Of a stretch of 64,000 nucleotides of DNA, positions 1-8,601 are shown in pieces; within the stretch, counting starts at the first letter, position 1, and each line of letters opens with the position of its first letter. A model generated the notes under the pieces. It saw only the letters and a program-made list of their open reading frames with translations. It was not told where the DNA came from and did no database searches. Source of the DNA: Nonomuraea jiangxiensis (GTDB lineage: Bacteria; Actinomycetota; Actinomycetes; Streptosporangiales; Streptosporangiaceae); assembly GCF_900099965.1 (NCBI RefSeq), contig NZ_FNDJ01000015.1, positions 1 to 64,000 of the forward strand. Reading direction: 5' to 3'. The position numbers and the translations under genes are program-made.

Positions 1-521
1 CCCCCACCCCCGCCACAAGCACCGCCGCTCACACGGCGCCCCCGACGCCACCAACGCCGTCGCCGCCCACGGCCCCGCCCCTGCCACAAGCACCGCCGCT
101 GACGCCGCCCGCACCGCCTCTCACGCCGCAGCCCCTGCCACAAGCACGGCCGCTGAATGCCGCCCGCACGGCCACCCCCGCCGCTCACGCCGCCACCCCG
201 CCGCTGCTGACGCCCCCCATTCGCCGCTGAGGCGCCCCCTCCCTCACCTGAAGGTGCGCCCACCCTGACATGCGCGGGTGCTCCGCGACGGGCTGCCGGG
301 TGCGGGGCCGGAGGCGGTCAGGGGTTGTCGCGCATCTAAATCCTGGGCCGCCCCTGCCCCCGGGCCGCCCCTGCCCCCGGGCCGCCCCTGCCCCCGGGGC
401 GCATCTGCATCCCAGGGGCACGGCGGCCCGGTTGCGCATCTGCATCCCGGGCGTCACCCGGTTCCGCGGCGCCGCCGCCTTCCCGCACGCCTCGAGGGCG
501 TGGCCCGTCGTCGCGAAGGGC
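1..521. other. Low-complexity GC-rich DNA, no gene
   Basis: This stretch is almost entirely G and C. It repeats variants of a phrase built on tgccacaagcaccgccgct (near 10, 80 and 135) and of cgcatctgcatccc (near 331, 408 and 436). Open frames here are compositional and show no protein family. I see no gene. It may be a decayed intergenic region beside the MFS remnant that follows. Confidence 0.6.
344..396. repeat. 18-bp tandem repeat, three copies
   Basis: Three head-to-tail copies of an 18-bp GC unit (core gggccgcccctgcccc) start near 344, 361 and 379. The copies are nearly identical, which points to recent slippage or unequal exchange. No coding role is apparent. Confidence 0.7.
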
Positions 522-755
522 TCAAGGTCGCACTGCTTCCGGGGCCGGACCGGAGGGGGGCTCGTTGGTGCCCGCCCGGTGCGTGGCGGTCAGGTAGAGC
601 AGGGACAGCAGGGCCAGCGCCGCGCTCGCGCCCAGGGCGACCGGCACGCTCACGGGCAGGAGCAGCCCGCCGAGCGCCGTGCCCGCCGCGATGCCGAGGT
701 AGAGGGCGGAACCGTTCAACCCCACCACCACGGCGGTTCGGCCAGGAGCAGGGCG
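522..755 (-). pseudogene. MFS transporter, 3'-terminal remnant
   Basis: The reverse strand encodes about 75 residues containing GLNGSALYLGIAAGTALGG followed by hydrophobic stretches and a polar tail. This is the usual penultimate-helix motif and C-terminus of drug-efflux-type major facilitator proteins, which are normally about 400 residues. The rest of the gene is absent: upstream of about 755 the frame runs into unrelated GC-rich sequence. It is best read as the surviving 3' end of a deleted transporter gene. A short independent membrane protein is less likely. Confidence 0.6.
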
Positions 756-850
756 GCCCCCGGAACGGCTATCCGACGGCGGTCCGGCGAGCGGCGGCGC
801 TGTCCTAAGGTCGTGGCTCCGGCCCCCGTCCGATGGCCAAGGGAGGCGGC

Positions 851-1379
851 GTGATCATCACCCCGCACGCCGTCACCGATCCCGTCGCCGAGCACGGGGA
901 GAGACCCGTGTGTTAGATCGCTGGGGCGGGCTGCGATGGGTGGACCTGCCGGCCGGCGACGTGCTGGCGCTCGACGGCGAGGGCGGGGTTCCGGCTGGCT
1001 GACATGGAGGCACGGGGTGCGGGGCCGCCACGTGGGTGCCGTGGCCGCCGCCCTGCGTCCGCGCGTCTCCGGCGGGTGCGTGGTTGCCGCCGAACGCGAC
1101 CTGCTGCTGTCCGACTCCGACGACCTGGAGGCCCCGCTGCGCGTGTTCGACTACGACCCGGCGGGCGGGCTGACGGGCGGGCGGCCGTTCGGCGTCGTCG
1201 ATCCCGGGCACTGCGCCGCGGACGGCCTGACCGTGGACGCCGGGGGCGAGGGGCTCGGCCCCTTGTTCGTCACGGCCTCCGCCCTGGGCGTGGACCGCGC
1301 CGAGCAGCCGGCCGCGGGTGCCCTCTTCGCGGCCGACCCCGGTGTCCGGGGGCGGCACGTGCTGCCGACAACCCTCTGA
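851..1379 (+). pseudogene. SMP-30/gluconolactonase-like protein, frameshifted and internally deleted
   Basis: Fragments in different frames look like an SMP-30/gluconolactonase/LRE beta-propeller, a family of secreted or cytosolic sugar-lactone hydrolases. The opening IITPHAVTDPVAEHGE runs into a TAG stop near 914. After a one-base shift the frame continues as DRWGGLRWVDLPAGDVLAL. From about 1030 a third stretch reads VGAVAAALRPRVSGGCVVA, and the end (ADGLTVDAGGEGLG, then EQPAAGALFAADPGVRG) matches the family's usual C-terminus. Central blades are missing, since about 175 codons remain where the family has 280-300. The gene is therefore broken. Confidence 0.65.
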
Positions 1380-1456
1380 GCCGGATAAAAGGGTTTGCAG
1401 CACCGAGCCTAATGCTCCTAGGTTTGGTCTAGAGAAGCTAGGTAGGAGACTTCACC

Positions 1457-1972
1457 ATGAACCCGATTACCGAACACGATATCCGAACGTCCTTCATCAA
1501 CTGCTCCAAGGGTGAGGCCCGCAGGCTCAACCTGCCGCGTGACCTGGCCGCGTCCCCCTGGCCCGACCTCGACTTCCTGGGCTGGCGCGATCCGGGGGCG
1601 CCCGAGCGCGCCTACCTGGTCGCCGAGCGCGACGGCGGGCTCGTCGGCATCGCCCTGCGCCTGTCGCAGGACGTACGCAGGAGCTTCACCAAGTCCACCT
1701 TGTGCTCGGTATGCGTGACCCCGCACTCGGGCGCCGGAGTCGCCCTGTTCACCGCGCCCAGGGTCGGCGCGGCCGGCCGCCAGGGCAACACGGTCGGCCT
1801 CTACATGTGCGCCGATCTGGCCTGCTCGCTCTACGTGCGCGGCAGGAAGCAGACCGAGCTCGGCGAGCGGTTCGAGTCGCTGACCGTCGAGGAGCGCGTT
1901 CTACGGGCCGTGACCAACCTGGACGCCTTCCTCGACCGCGTACGGGAGGACAACGCGGCCCCCACCGCGTAG
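1457..1972 (+). CDS. FBP domain protein (FusB-like treble-clef zinc finger)
   Basis: This 171-residue protein resembles the actinobacterial FBP family, related to the C-terminal zinc-binding domain of the elongation-factor-G-binding proteins FusB/FusC. Those rescue EF-G from stalled or fusidic-acid-bound ribosomes. The likely zinc ligands are visible: CSVC at residues 83-86 and CADLAC at 118-123, spaced as in a treble clef. A TAGGAG ribosome site lies about ten bases before the ATG. The gene stands alone, flanked by a pseudogene and by repeats. The family call is firm. A role in fusidic acid tolerance or EF-G recycling is inferred from relatives only. Confidence 0.85.
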   Translation: MNPITEHDIRTSFINCSKGEARRLNLPRDLAASPWPDLDFLGWRDPGAPERAYLVAERDGGLVGIALRLSQDVRRSFTKSTLCSVCVTPHSGAGVALFTAPRVGAAGRQGNTVGLYMCADLACSLYVRGRKQTELGERFESLTVEERVLRAVTNLDAFLDRVREDNAAPTA

Positions 1973-2139
1973 CTGGTGGGGGGCGACGTCCAGCGCGCGC
2001 CAGCGGACGGGAAGGGCCGTACGCGGCGTCAGCCGGCTCGCCCCCGCAACACCCGGTCGCCTGCCAGGCGACCGCCCGGGCGGTAGGGCGCCGGCGTGAA
2101 CGTCGCCCATGACTTGGACAGCGCTTCCCCGCCCTGCGG

Positions 2140-2242
2140 TTCCATCAAGATGCGAACCGGCTCACCGGAAACGCTTCACCGAGATGAGAACGGGCCCACC
2201 GAGGACGTTCCATCGAGATGAGAGCGGGCTCAGCGCGGAAGC
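2140..2242. repeat. Degenerate 33-35-bp tandem repeat
   Basis: Three diverged direct copies start at 2140, 2175 and 2208. Each opens with ttccatcaagatg-, ttcaccgagatg- or ttccatcgagatg-like sequence and ends in a GC-rich half. They lie in the gene-free stretch between the FBP gene and the TetR gene, just before a second repeat family. Confidence 0.6.
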
Positions 2243-2264
2243 CCCGCTCCTCAGCGTGAGCGCC

Positions 2265-2452
2265 TCACGGAACGGGCCGGGTGGCTGGGTGCCATGACGA
2301 TGGGCGGCGCGTCACGGAACGGGCCGGGTGGCTGGGTGCCATGACGATGGGCGGCGCGTCACGGAACGGGCCGGGTGGCTGGGCGCCATGACGATGGGCG
2401 GCGCGTCACTGGACGGAGTCGGTGGCCGGGCTCCGTGATGGTGGGTGGCGCT
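2265..2452. repeat. 47-bp tandem repeat at the 3' end of the TetR gene
   Basis: Three nearly perfect 47-bp units start at 2265, 2312 and 2359 (each opens tcacggaacgggccgggtgg). A clearly diverged fourth unit starts at 2406, and a fifth begins at 2453, at the stop codon of the reverse-strand TetR gene. The array therefore abuts that gene's 3' end, and the gene's last codons may derive from a repeat unit. Apart from this and the 35-bp array, nothing else is recognisable between 1973 and 2452. Confidence 0.8.
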
Positions 2453-3526
2453 TCACGGGTGGTGGGTGGTGGCGGCGGCGTGGCAGGCGCCGAAGCCGTG
2501 GGCGCGCAGGGTGATCCGGCCGGACTCGATCCTGATCGCCGTTTCCGTGCCGTCGCCGGGCTCCGCCACCCCGGCGGCCGCTGCCACCTCGCCCGACTCG
2601 TCGTACACCACCCGTAGTCGCGGCCAGGCCGGGCGCGGGAAGGACTGGCGCAGGCAGCTGGACAGCTCGGCGATCGCCAGCCGGGCCAGCGGCAGCAGCT
2701 CCTGGGGTGCGCTCGTCACCACCACGGCGGTGACCTCGGCGCCGGGCGGCGCGGCGCGTACGGCCTCCTCGGCCGCCGAGAGCCGGTGGACCCCCAGCAC
2801 CGCCACCACCCCGTCATCGGCCAGGCGCGCGGGCTCGCCGGTGAGCGCGTCCGGCGCCGGGGGCGGCGCCCACGGCTCGTCGGCCCGCCGCACCTCGGGG
2901 AGCATCGGCGCCACCGCCCACCGATCGCCCAGGTCGAGGTCGGCGAGCTGCTCGCACACCCGGATGACGTTGAACGGCTCCACGAACCCCGGCGCCGCGG
3001 CCGACAACTGCCCGGCCCCCTGCAGCACGGTGAGAACGGCCTCGGCCAGCCGTACCAGCCGCCCGTCCGGCTCCCGTGGCGGACGCAGGCGCTCGATGGC
3101 GAGTCCGAGGAGGATCGCGTTCAGCTTCATGAGCTCCGCGAACGGGCGCCGGGTGACCTCGTCGGCGAGGATCTCGGGCATCAGGTACATGCCCAGCCGG
3201 GTGGGGCCGTGCTCGTCGTCGGTGACCAGCGGCAGCCGGGTCACCCAGGCGCGGGCCACCGCGGACAGCGCCTCCCGCACGGTGAGGGCCGGCTCCGCCG
3301 GCTCGGTCACGGGAGCGCGCTCGGCCAGGTCGGCCAGGACGGCGAAATACAGCGCCCGCTTGCCGGGGAAGTTGGAGTAGACCGCGCCGCGCGTCAGCTC
3401 GGCGCGGTCGGCGATGTCGTCGATCTTCGCGTCCCGGAATCCGCGCTCGGCGAACTCCTGTCTGGCCGCGGCCAGCACTTTCGCGCGATTTCGCTCCTGC
3501 GTCTCCGCCCTGGTGAGCCGGACCAT
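2453..3526 (-). CDS. TetR family transcriptional regulator with long C-terminal extension
   Basis: Residues 1-60 form a classic TetR DNA-binding domain: ERNRAKVLAAARQEFAERG, then DDIADRAELTRGAVYSNFPG, the recognition helix with its YxxF-type ending. At 357 residues the protein is about 150 longer than a normal TetR. The extra region (roughly 200-357) contains HRLSAAEEAVRAAPPGAEVT and RLRVVYDESGEV, so it may be an additional ligand-binding domain. I do not recognise it. The gene diverges from the P450 starting at 3610, with an 83-bp spacer holding a palindrome, so it probably controls that promoter. Its 3' end runs into a 47-bp repeat array. Confidence 0.85.
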   Translation of the reverse strand: MVRLTRAETQERNRAKVLAAARQEFAERGFRDAKIDDIADRAELTRGAVYSNFPGKRALYFAVLADLAERAPVTEPAEPALTVREALSAVARAWVTRLPLVTDDEHGPTRLGMYLMPEILADEVTRRPFAELMKLNAILLGLAIERLRPPREPDGRLVRLAEAVLTVLQGAGQLSAAAPGFVEPFNVIRVCEQLADLDLGDRWAVAPMLPEVRRADEPWAPPPAPDALTGEPARLADDGVVAVLGVHRLSAAEEAVRAAPPGAEVTAVVVTSAPQELLPLARLAIAELSSCLRQSFPRPAWPRLRVVYDESGEVAAAAGVAEPGDGTETAIRIESGRITLRAHGFGACHAAATTHHP

Positions 3527-3577
3527 CGTGCTCCTCGTTGCCGTTCACTCCCAGGCCAAGATACCGTGAACATCCAG

Positions 3578-3590
3578 ATGATGGGATCAT
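3578..3590. promoter_or_regulatory. Candidate TetR operator, ATGAT-GGG-ATCAT
   Basis: A perfect 5-bp inverted repeat with a 3-bp spacer sits in the 83-bp divergent gap between the TetR gene and the P450, about 20 bp before the P450 start. It is followed by the palindrome TTCGAA at 3590-3595. Position and symmetry fit autoregulation and repression of the P450. The arms are short, so chance is possible. Confidence 0.4.
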
Positions 3591-3609
3591 TCGAAATTGG
3601 GGAGCAGTG

Positions 3610-4791
3610 ATGGGCGAGGTGCCTGAGGTCGACCTGACCGACATGGCGGTGCTGACGGACCCGTTCGGCGCGTACGGGCGGGTCAGGGAGCAGTCGCCGG
3701 TGGCGCGGTTGAGCGCGCCCGGATACGCGTTCTGGACCGTGACCAGGCACGAGGAGGCCAGGGCGATGCTCGCCGACCCGCGCCTGGAGATCAAAGCCGG
3801 CAGCTTCATGCGGCCCGACGTGCCCGAGCAGTACCTGCCTTACATGCGCACCATGGCCGAGACGAACGGCGCCGAGCACGCGCGGCTGCGCAGGCTGGTG
3901 GCACCCGCGTTCATGCCGCGCAAGGCCACCGAGTTCGCGCCGCGGATCCAGCGGATCGTCGACGGCCTGCTCGACGAGGTGGCGCGGCAGGCCACGGGCG
4001 GTCCGGTGGACCTGCTGGAGCACTTCGCGCGGCCGCTGCCGATCGAGGTGATCTGCGAGCTGGTCGGCATTCCCGAGGCCGACCGCCCCCGCTGGCGCGA
4101 GTACGGCGCCGCGATCGCGGCCGGGCACGGGGACAAGTTCCAGGAAGCCCTACCAGAGATCATGGAGGGCGCCAGGGCGGCGGCCGCCCGGGGCGGCGCG
4201 GAGCCCGGTGACGACCTGATCTCCGACCTCGCCCAGATCATGGAGGAGGACGGCGACCGGCTGAGCGACACCGAGCTGATCACCATGGTCTGGCTGCTCG
4301 TCCTGGCCGGCCAGACGCCGACGCACCTCATCGCCAACGCCGTGGCGGCCCTGCTGGAGCACCCCGAGCAACTCGCGACGCTGCGGGACGACCCGGACCT
4401 CATGCCGCGCGCCGTGGAGGAGCTGGTGCGCTGGGCCGGTCCAGGGCTGCTGACCATCCCCCGCTTCCCCAGCGAGGACGTTGAGATCGGCGGCGTGATC
4501 ATCCCCAAGGGGGAGCCGGTCACCGCCGCGATCGCCGCGGCCAACAGGGACCCGCGGGTGTTCGCCGACCCGGACCGGCTCGACCTCTCGCGGGAGCCGG
4601 CCGGCCACCTTGGCTTCGCGCACGGGCCGCACTTCTGCGTCGGCGCGTCGCTGGCCCGGGTGGAGACCGGCATCGCGCTCGGCACGCTGCTGCGCCGCTT
4701 CCCCGGCCTGGCGCTCGCCGGCGAGGCCCGGCAGAACCCCGACCCGGGCATGTGGCGCCTGCCGTCCCTGCCCGTGACCCTGGCCGGCTGA
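3610..4791 (+). CDS. Cytochrome P450
   Basis: This is a soluble class I bacterial P450 of 393 residues, a haem monooxygenase needing external ferredoxin and reductase, neither of which is nearby. The ExxR of helix K is EELVR and the haem-binding loop is FAHGPHFCVGASLA with the ligand Cys343. The oxygen-activation segment of helix I reads AGQTPT at 233-238 where AGxxT with D/E-T is usual, so both acid and alcohol positions are altered. I start at ATG 3610 behind a GGGGAGCA site. A longer TTG-started frame from 3538 adds non-P450 sequence. The ClpX paralogue follows after 7 bp, suggesting cotranscription. Substrate unknown. Confidence 0.92.
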   Translation: MGEVPEVDLTDMAVLTDPFGAYGRVREQSPVARLSAPGYAFWTVTRHEEARAMLADPRLEIKAGSFMRPDVPEQYLPYMRTMAETNGAEHARLRRLVAPAFMPRKATEFAPRIQRIVDGLLDEVARQATGGPVDLLEHFARPLPIEVICELVGIPEADRPRWREYGAAIAAGHGDKFQEALPEIMEGARAAAARGGAEPGDDLISDLAQIMEEDGDRLSDTELITMVWLLVLAGQTPTHLIANAVAALLEHPEQLATLRDDPDLMPRAVEELVRWAGPGLLTIPRFPSEDVEIGGVIIPKGEPVTAAIAAANRDPRVFADPDRLDLSREPAGHLGFAHGPHFCVGASLARVETGIALGTLLRRFPGLALAGEARQNPDPGMWRLPSLPVTLAG

Positions 4792-4798
4792 GGCACCG

Positions 4799-6125
<1,327 letters not shown>

Positions 6126-6127
<2 letters not shown>

Positions 6128-6150
6128 CCCCGCCCGATGGGGGCGGGGTC
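6126..6150. terminator. Terminator hairpin after the clpX-like gene
   Basis: A perfect 10-bp stem (gaccccgccc/gggcggggtc) with a 5-base loop overlaps the clpX-like stop codon. There is no U run, which is common for actinomycete terminators. Confidence 0.55.
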
Positions 6151-6172
6151 CCGTGTGAAGGTGCCGACATGC

Positions 6173-6211
6173 CTGCCACCCGGGCGGGACCGCCTTCCGC
6201 CCGGGTGGCAG
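6173..6211. terminator. Strong hairpin between convergent genes
   Basis: Perfect 14-bp arms (ctgccacccgggcg and cgcccgggtggcag) flank an 11-base loop. The hairpin lies between the clpX-like gene and the convergent gene ending at 6317, so it could terminate transcription from both sides. Confidence 0.6.
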
Positions 6212-6316
6212 CGGGTCTCGGAGTCCTTGGCCCGGTCCGGAGGCGGGCGGTCCGAGACCCCGGTGGCCGGAGGCCCGGGTGGCGTGGGCCCCCATGCCGT
6301 GGGTAGTCGTCCGGTG

Positions 6317-6910
6317 CTATCCGGCCAGCCGCTCGATCGGCCGCGCCGTGTCCGTGAGGCCGCTCCACGGATCCTCGCCGAGCGCCTCCCCCCGCCGTAC
6401 GATCTCCACCGTGGCGAACTGAGCCCGCCTCGGGTGCCGGGAAACGCGGACGGCGGAAGCGCAGCAGGCCGCCGCGATTTCGCCGCCGAACGCCTCCAGG
6501 TCATCGGCGCAAATCCCCGCCCTGAGCAACAGGTAAGCCTTTTCCCCGGGCTCTGTCGGAGTAATCCAGAGGATCAGCGGAATTCTGCCCCGCCGGGTGT
6601 GCATGGGCGTCTCCAAGAAGACCCGCTGCAACCGGTGCCGGGAATACAGGCACCAGAAGCGGCGGGCGATCCATTTCCGCCCCGCGGGCACCGTCGCGGG
6701 CACGGACACGGTGCCGGCGAGCGCGAACAGCGCCCACCACGACCCCTGCCCCGCGGCCGCCGCCATCACCGCCGCCGCGCCGGCCGCCAGGGCGACCAGC
6801 GCGAGCTCGGTACGCCAGCGCCACAGCGTGACGAGGACACCCGGCCGAGGAGCCAGGATCAGCGCCTCGACCGGCGCGTACGGATTGTGTCGCAGGTTTC
6901 GCATGGTCAT
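6317..6910 (-). CDS. Membrane protein resembling integrative-element cargo
   Basis: This 197-residue protein opens MTMRNLRHNPYAPVEALI and has two hydrophobic segments (LALVALAAGAAAVMAAAAG and ALFALAGTVSVPATV), then a soluble domain with TPTEPGEKAYLLLRAGI. From memory it resembles small proteins encoded just upstream of FtsK/TraB-type transfer genes in actinomycete integrative and conjugative elements. No FtsK, replication, excision or integrase gene is present here. The start at ATG 6910 is fixed by a strong GGAGGTGATC site overlapping the stop of the preceding gene. Function is unknown and the element link is tentative. Confidence 0.6.
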   Translation of the reverse strand: MTMRNLRHNPYAPVEALILAPRPGVLVTLWRWRTELALVALAAGAAAVMAAAAGQGSWWALFALAGTVSVPATVPAGRKWIARRFWCLYSRHRLQRVFLETPMHTRRGRIPLILWITPTEPGEKAYLLLRAGICADDLEAFGGEIAAACCASAVRVSRHPRRAQFATVEIVRRGEALGEDPWSGLTDTARPIERLAG

Positions 6911-6915
6911 GACGA

Positions 6916-7158
6916 TCACCTCCGGGCGCCGGTGCTCACGGGGGTCCGCTCGGCGAGCCGGGCGGCCTTGAGGGCGTCGAAGCGGGGGTCGCGGTAGCGC
7001 CTCGCGCCGAACCCTGTCTTGGTGACCGTCCACCCGCGCCGGCGGGCCCGGTCATCCTCTTCCGCGCACAATTCGTGGTCGGCACGGGCGACGAGTGAGC
7101 TGACCCATGCCGTCATTCGCGATAGTCGCTCGGTGACGTGAAACATTTCGGTCGCCAC
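6916..7158 (-). CDS. Small conserved protein, possible integrative-element cargo
   Basis: This 80-residue basic protein contains RRRGWTVTKTGFGARRYRDP, a motif I associate with small proteins of actinomycete plasmids and integrative elements. It starts with GTG behind GGAGAGGAA and ends 5 bp before the next gene, whose ribosome site lies inside its last codons. The two are therefore translationally coupled. No DNA-binding fold or catalytic motif is evident. Its function is unknown. Confidence 0.6.
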   Translation of the reverse strand: MATEMFHVTERLSRMTAWVSSLVARADHELCAEEDDRARRRGWTVTKTGFGARRYRDPRFDALKAARLAERTPVSTGARR

Positions 7159-7422
7159 TTCCTCTCCATTTGTCGCCTCAGCAGAAATGCCTTATCTCTC
7201 CCATGGACTCTGCCGTCTCCGGCGTCGTTCCCGTTCGTGTCACCCCGGCCGTCCCGCCGGGTTCACTGATTTCTCCCGTCGCGCCAAGTCTCCTCTTGGC
7301 CCGTCAAATCTTCGATAAAGGTGGCTCCCGACTTCGGGGTTCGGTTTTCCGCACCGGGACGGTGGTGTCCCCGGGGCCGATCTGCGGATATTGAGTGTGT
7401 TCCGCCGGAGGGCTACGGTTTG

Positions 7423-8103
7423 GTGGTGAGGTCGCTCCGGATAGTGATCGCCGAGGACAATCTCCTGGTGCGCACGGGCATCCAGGCGCTGGTAGCCACC
7501 GAGGACGGCGTCGAGGTCGTCGGCGTCTGCTCCGGTTACGACGCGTTGATGGACTCCGTCGTCAAGGACGCGCCCGACGTGGTCGTCACGGATATTCGCA
7601 TGCCGCCGACCTTGACCGACGAGGGCATCAGGGCGGCCACGGCGTTGCGTCAGACGCACCCGGAGATCGCCGTCCTGGTGCTGTCGCAGTTCCTCGACCC
7701 CGGCTACCTGCTGGCGCTCATCGCGCAGGGCAGCAGCCGGCGTGGCTACCTGCTCAAGGAGCGCGTCGCCGCCCCGGGCGAGCTGGTCTCCGCGGTCCGC
7801 ACGGTCGCCTCCGGCGGGTCGTTCATCGACTCCGTGGTGGTCGACTCGCTGGTGTCGGCCAAGGCCCGCGACGAGACGGGCACGCTGCGGCAGCTCACCC
7901 CGCGCGAGCGGGAGACGCTGGCCGAGGTCGCCGCGGGCAGGTCGAACCTGGCGATCGCGGCCGGGTTCGGCGTCACCGAACGCGCGGTGGAGAAGTACAT
8001 CAACTCGATCTTCCTGAAGCTGGGCCTGCGCGGGGACCGCGACACCAACCGCAGGGTCAAGGCGGTTCTGATGTTTTTGGACTCGCGTTCGGTGGCGGAT
8101 TAG
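7423..8103 (+). CDS. NarL/LuxR-type response regulator
   Basis: This is a 226-residue two-component response regulator. The receiver domain (1-125) has the acidic pocket EDN at 11-13, the phospho-acceptor Asp57 in VVVTDIRMPP and the conserved Lys in YLLKERV. The C-terminal LuxR-type helix-turn-helix (about 155-220) contains LTPRERETLAEVAAGRSN and TERAVEKYINSIFLKLGL. I choose GTG 7423 because GGAGGG lies 10 bp upstream and the domain begins at once. The longer frame adds unrelated residues. It precedes a stand-alone receiver and a double histidine kinase, its likely partners. Confidence 0.92.
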   Translation: MVRSLRIVIAEDNLLVRTGIQALVATEDGVEVVGVCSGYDALMDSVVKDAPDVVVTDIRMPPTLTDEGIRAATALRQTHPEIAVLVLSQFLDPGYLLALIAQGSSRRGYLLKERVAAPGELVSAVRTVASGGSFIDSVVVDSLVSAKARDETGTLRQLTPRERETLAEVAAGRSNLAIAAGFGVTERAVEKYINSIFLKLGLRGDRDTNRRVKAVLMFLDSRSVAD

Positions 8104-8217
8104 CGCGGGGCGGAGGATGCTGAGGACAGAACCGGGGCCGGTGCCCGGGAGACAAGGCCGGGGATAGTGATGGTGGCACCACCGACAGAACGGCGATCGG
8201 GTGCGACCATCTGCCTT

Positions 8218-8601
8218 GTGGAGCAAGAACTCGTGCGCGTTCTGGTGGTGGACGACCTGCCGTCGTTCCGCCGGGCGGTGGCGGGCGTGATCGCCGTGGC
8301 CGACGGGTTCGAGCTGGCGGGGGAGGCCGCCAGCGGTGAGGAGGCGCTCGGGTTCCTGGCTGATCACACCGTCGGCATGGTGCTGATGGACGTGAACATG
8401 CCGGGCATGGGGGGACTGGAGGCCGCGCGGCGGATCAGGTGCCGATATCCCGACGTCCTGGTGGTGTTGCTCTCGGTCAACAACACCGAGGACCTGCCCC
8501 GGGACGCGATGGTGATGGGCGCGGAATACCGGCACAAGGACCGCTTCGGGCCCGACGAACTGGAGGCGTTGTGGAGCGACGGGGGGCACGTTCAGCTCTA
8601 G
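8218..8601 (+). CDS. Stand-alone receiver-domain response regulator
   Basis: This protein of about 127 residues is only a CheY-like receiver domain. It has the acidic pocket VVDD, Asp58 in VLMDVNMPGMGG and a conserved Lys in YRHKDRF, with no DNA-binding or other output domain. It could be a shuttle or sink in a phosphorelay. The kinase gene starts inside its 3' end (overlap 8571-8601), indicating tight coupling. The start is uncertain: GTG 8218 puts the receiver right at the N-terminus, while ATG 8170 would add 16 unusual residues. Neither has a clear ribosome site. Confidence 0.82.
   Translation: MEQELVRVLVVDDLPSFRRAVAGVIAVADGFELAGEAASGEEALGFLADHTVGMVLMDVNMPGMGGLEAARRIRCRYPDVLVVLLSVNNTEDLPRDAMVMGAEYRHKDRFGPDELEALWSDGGHVQL

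Noticed and set aside
344..396. CRISPR-like array
   Set aside because: The units are contiguous without spacers and only three in number; no cas genes occur anywhere in the window.
2265..2452. CRISPR or attachment-site array from 47-bp repeats
   Set aside because: Head-to-tail copies without variable spacers and no integrase or cas genes nearby.
3538..3609. TTG-started 24-codon extension of the first P450
   Set aside because: The extension has no P450 similarity, covers the likely operator and has a worse ribosome site than ATG 3610.
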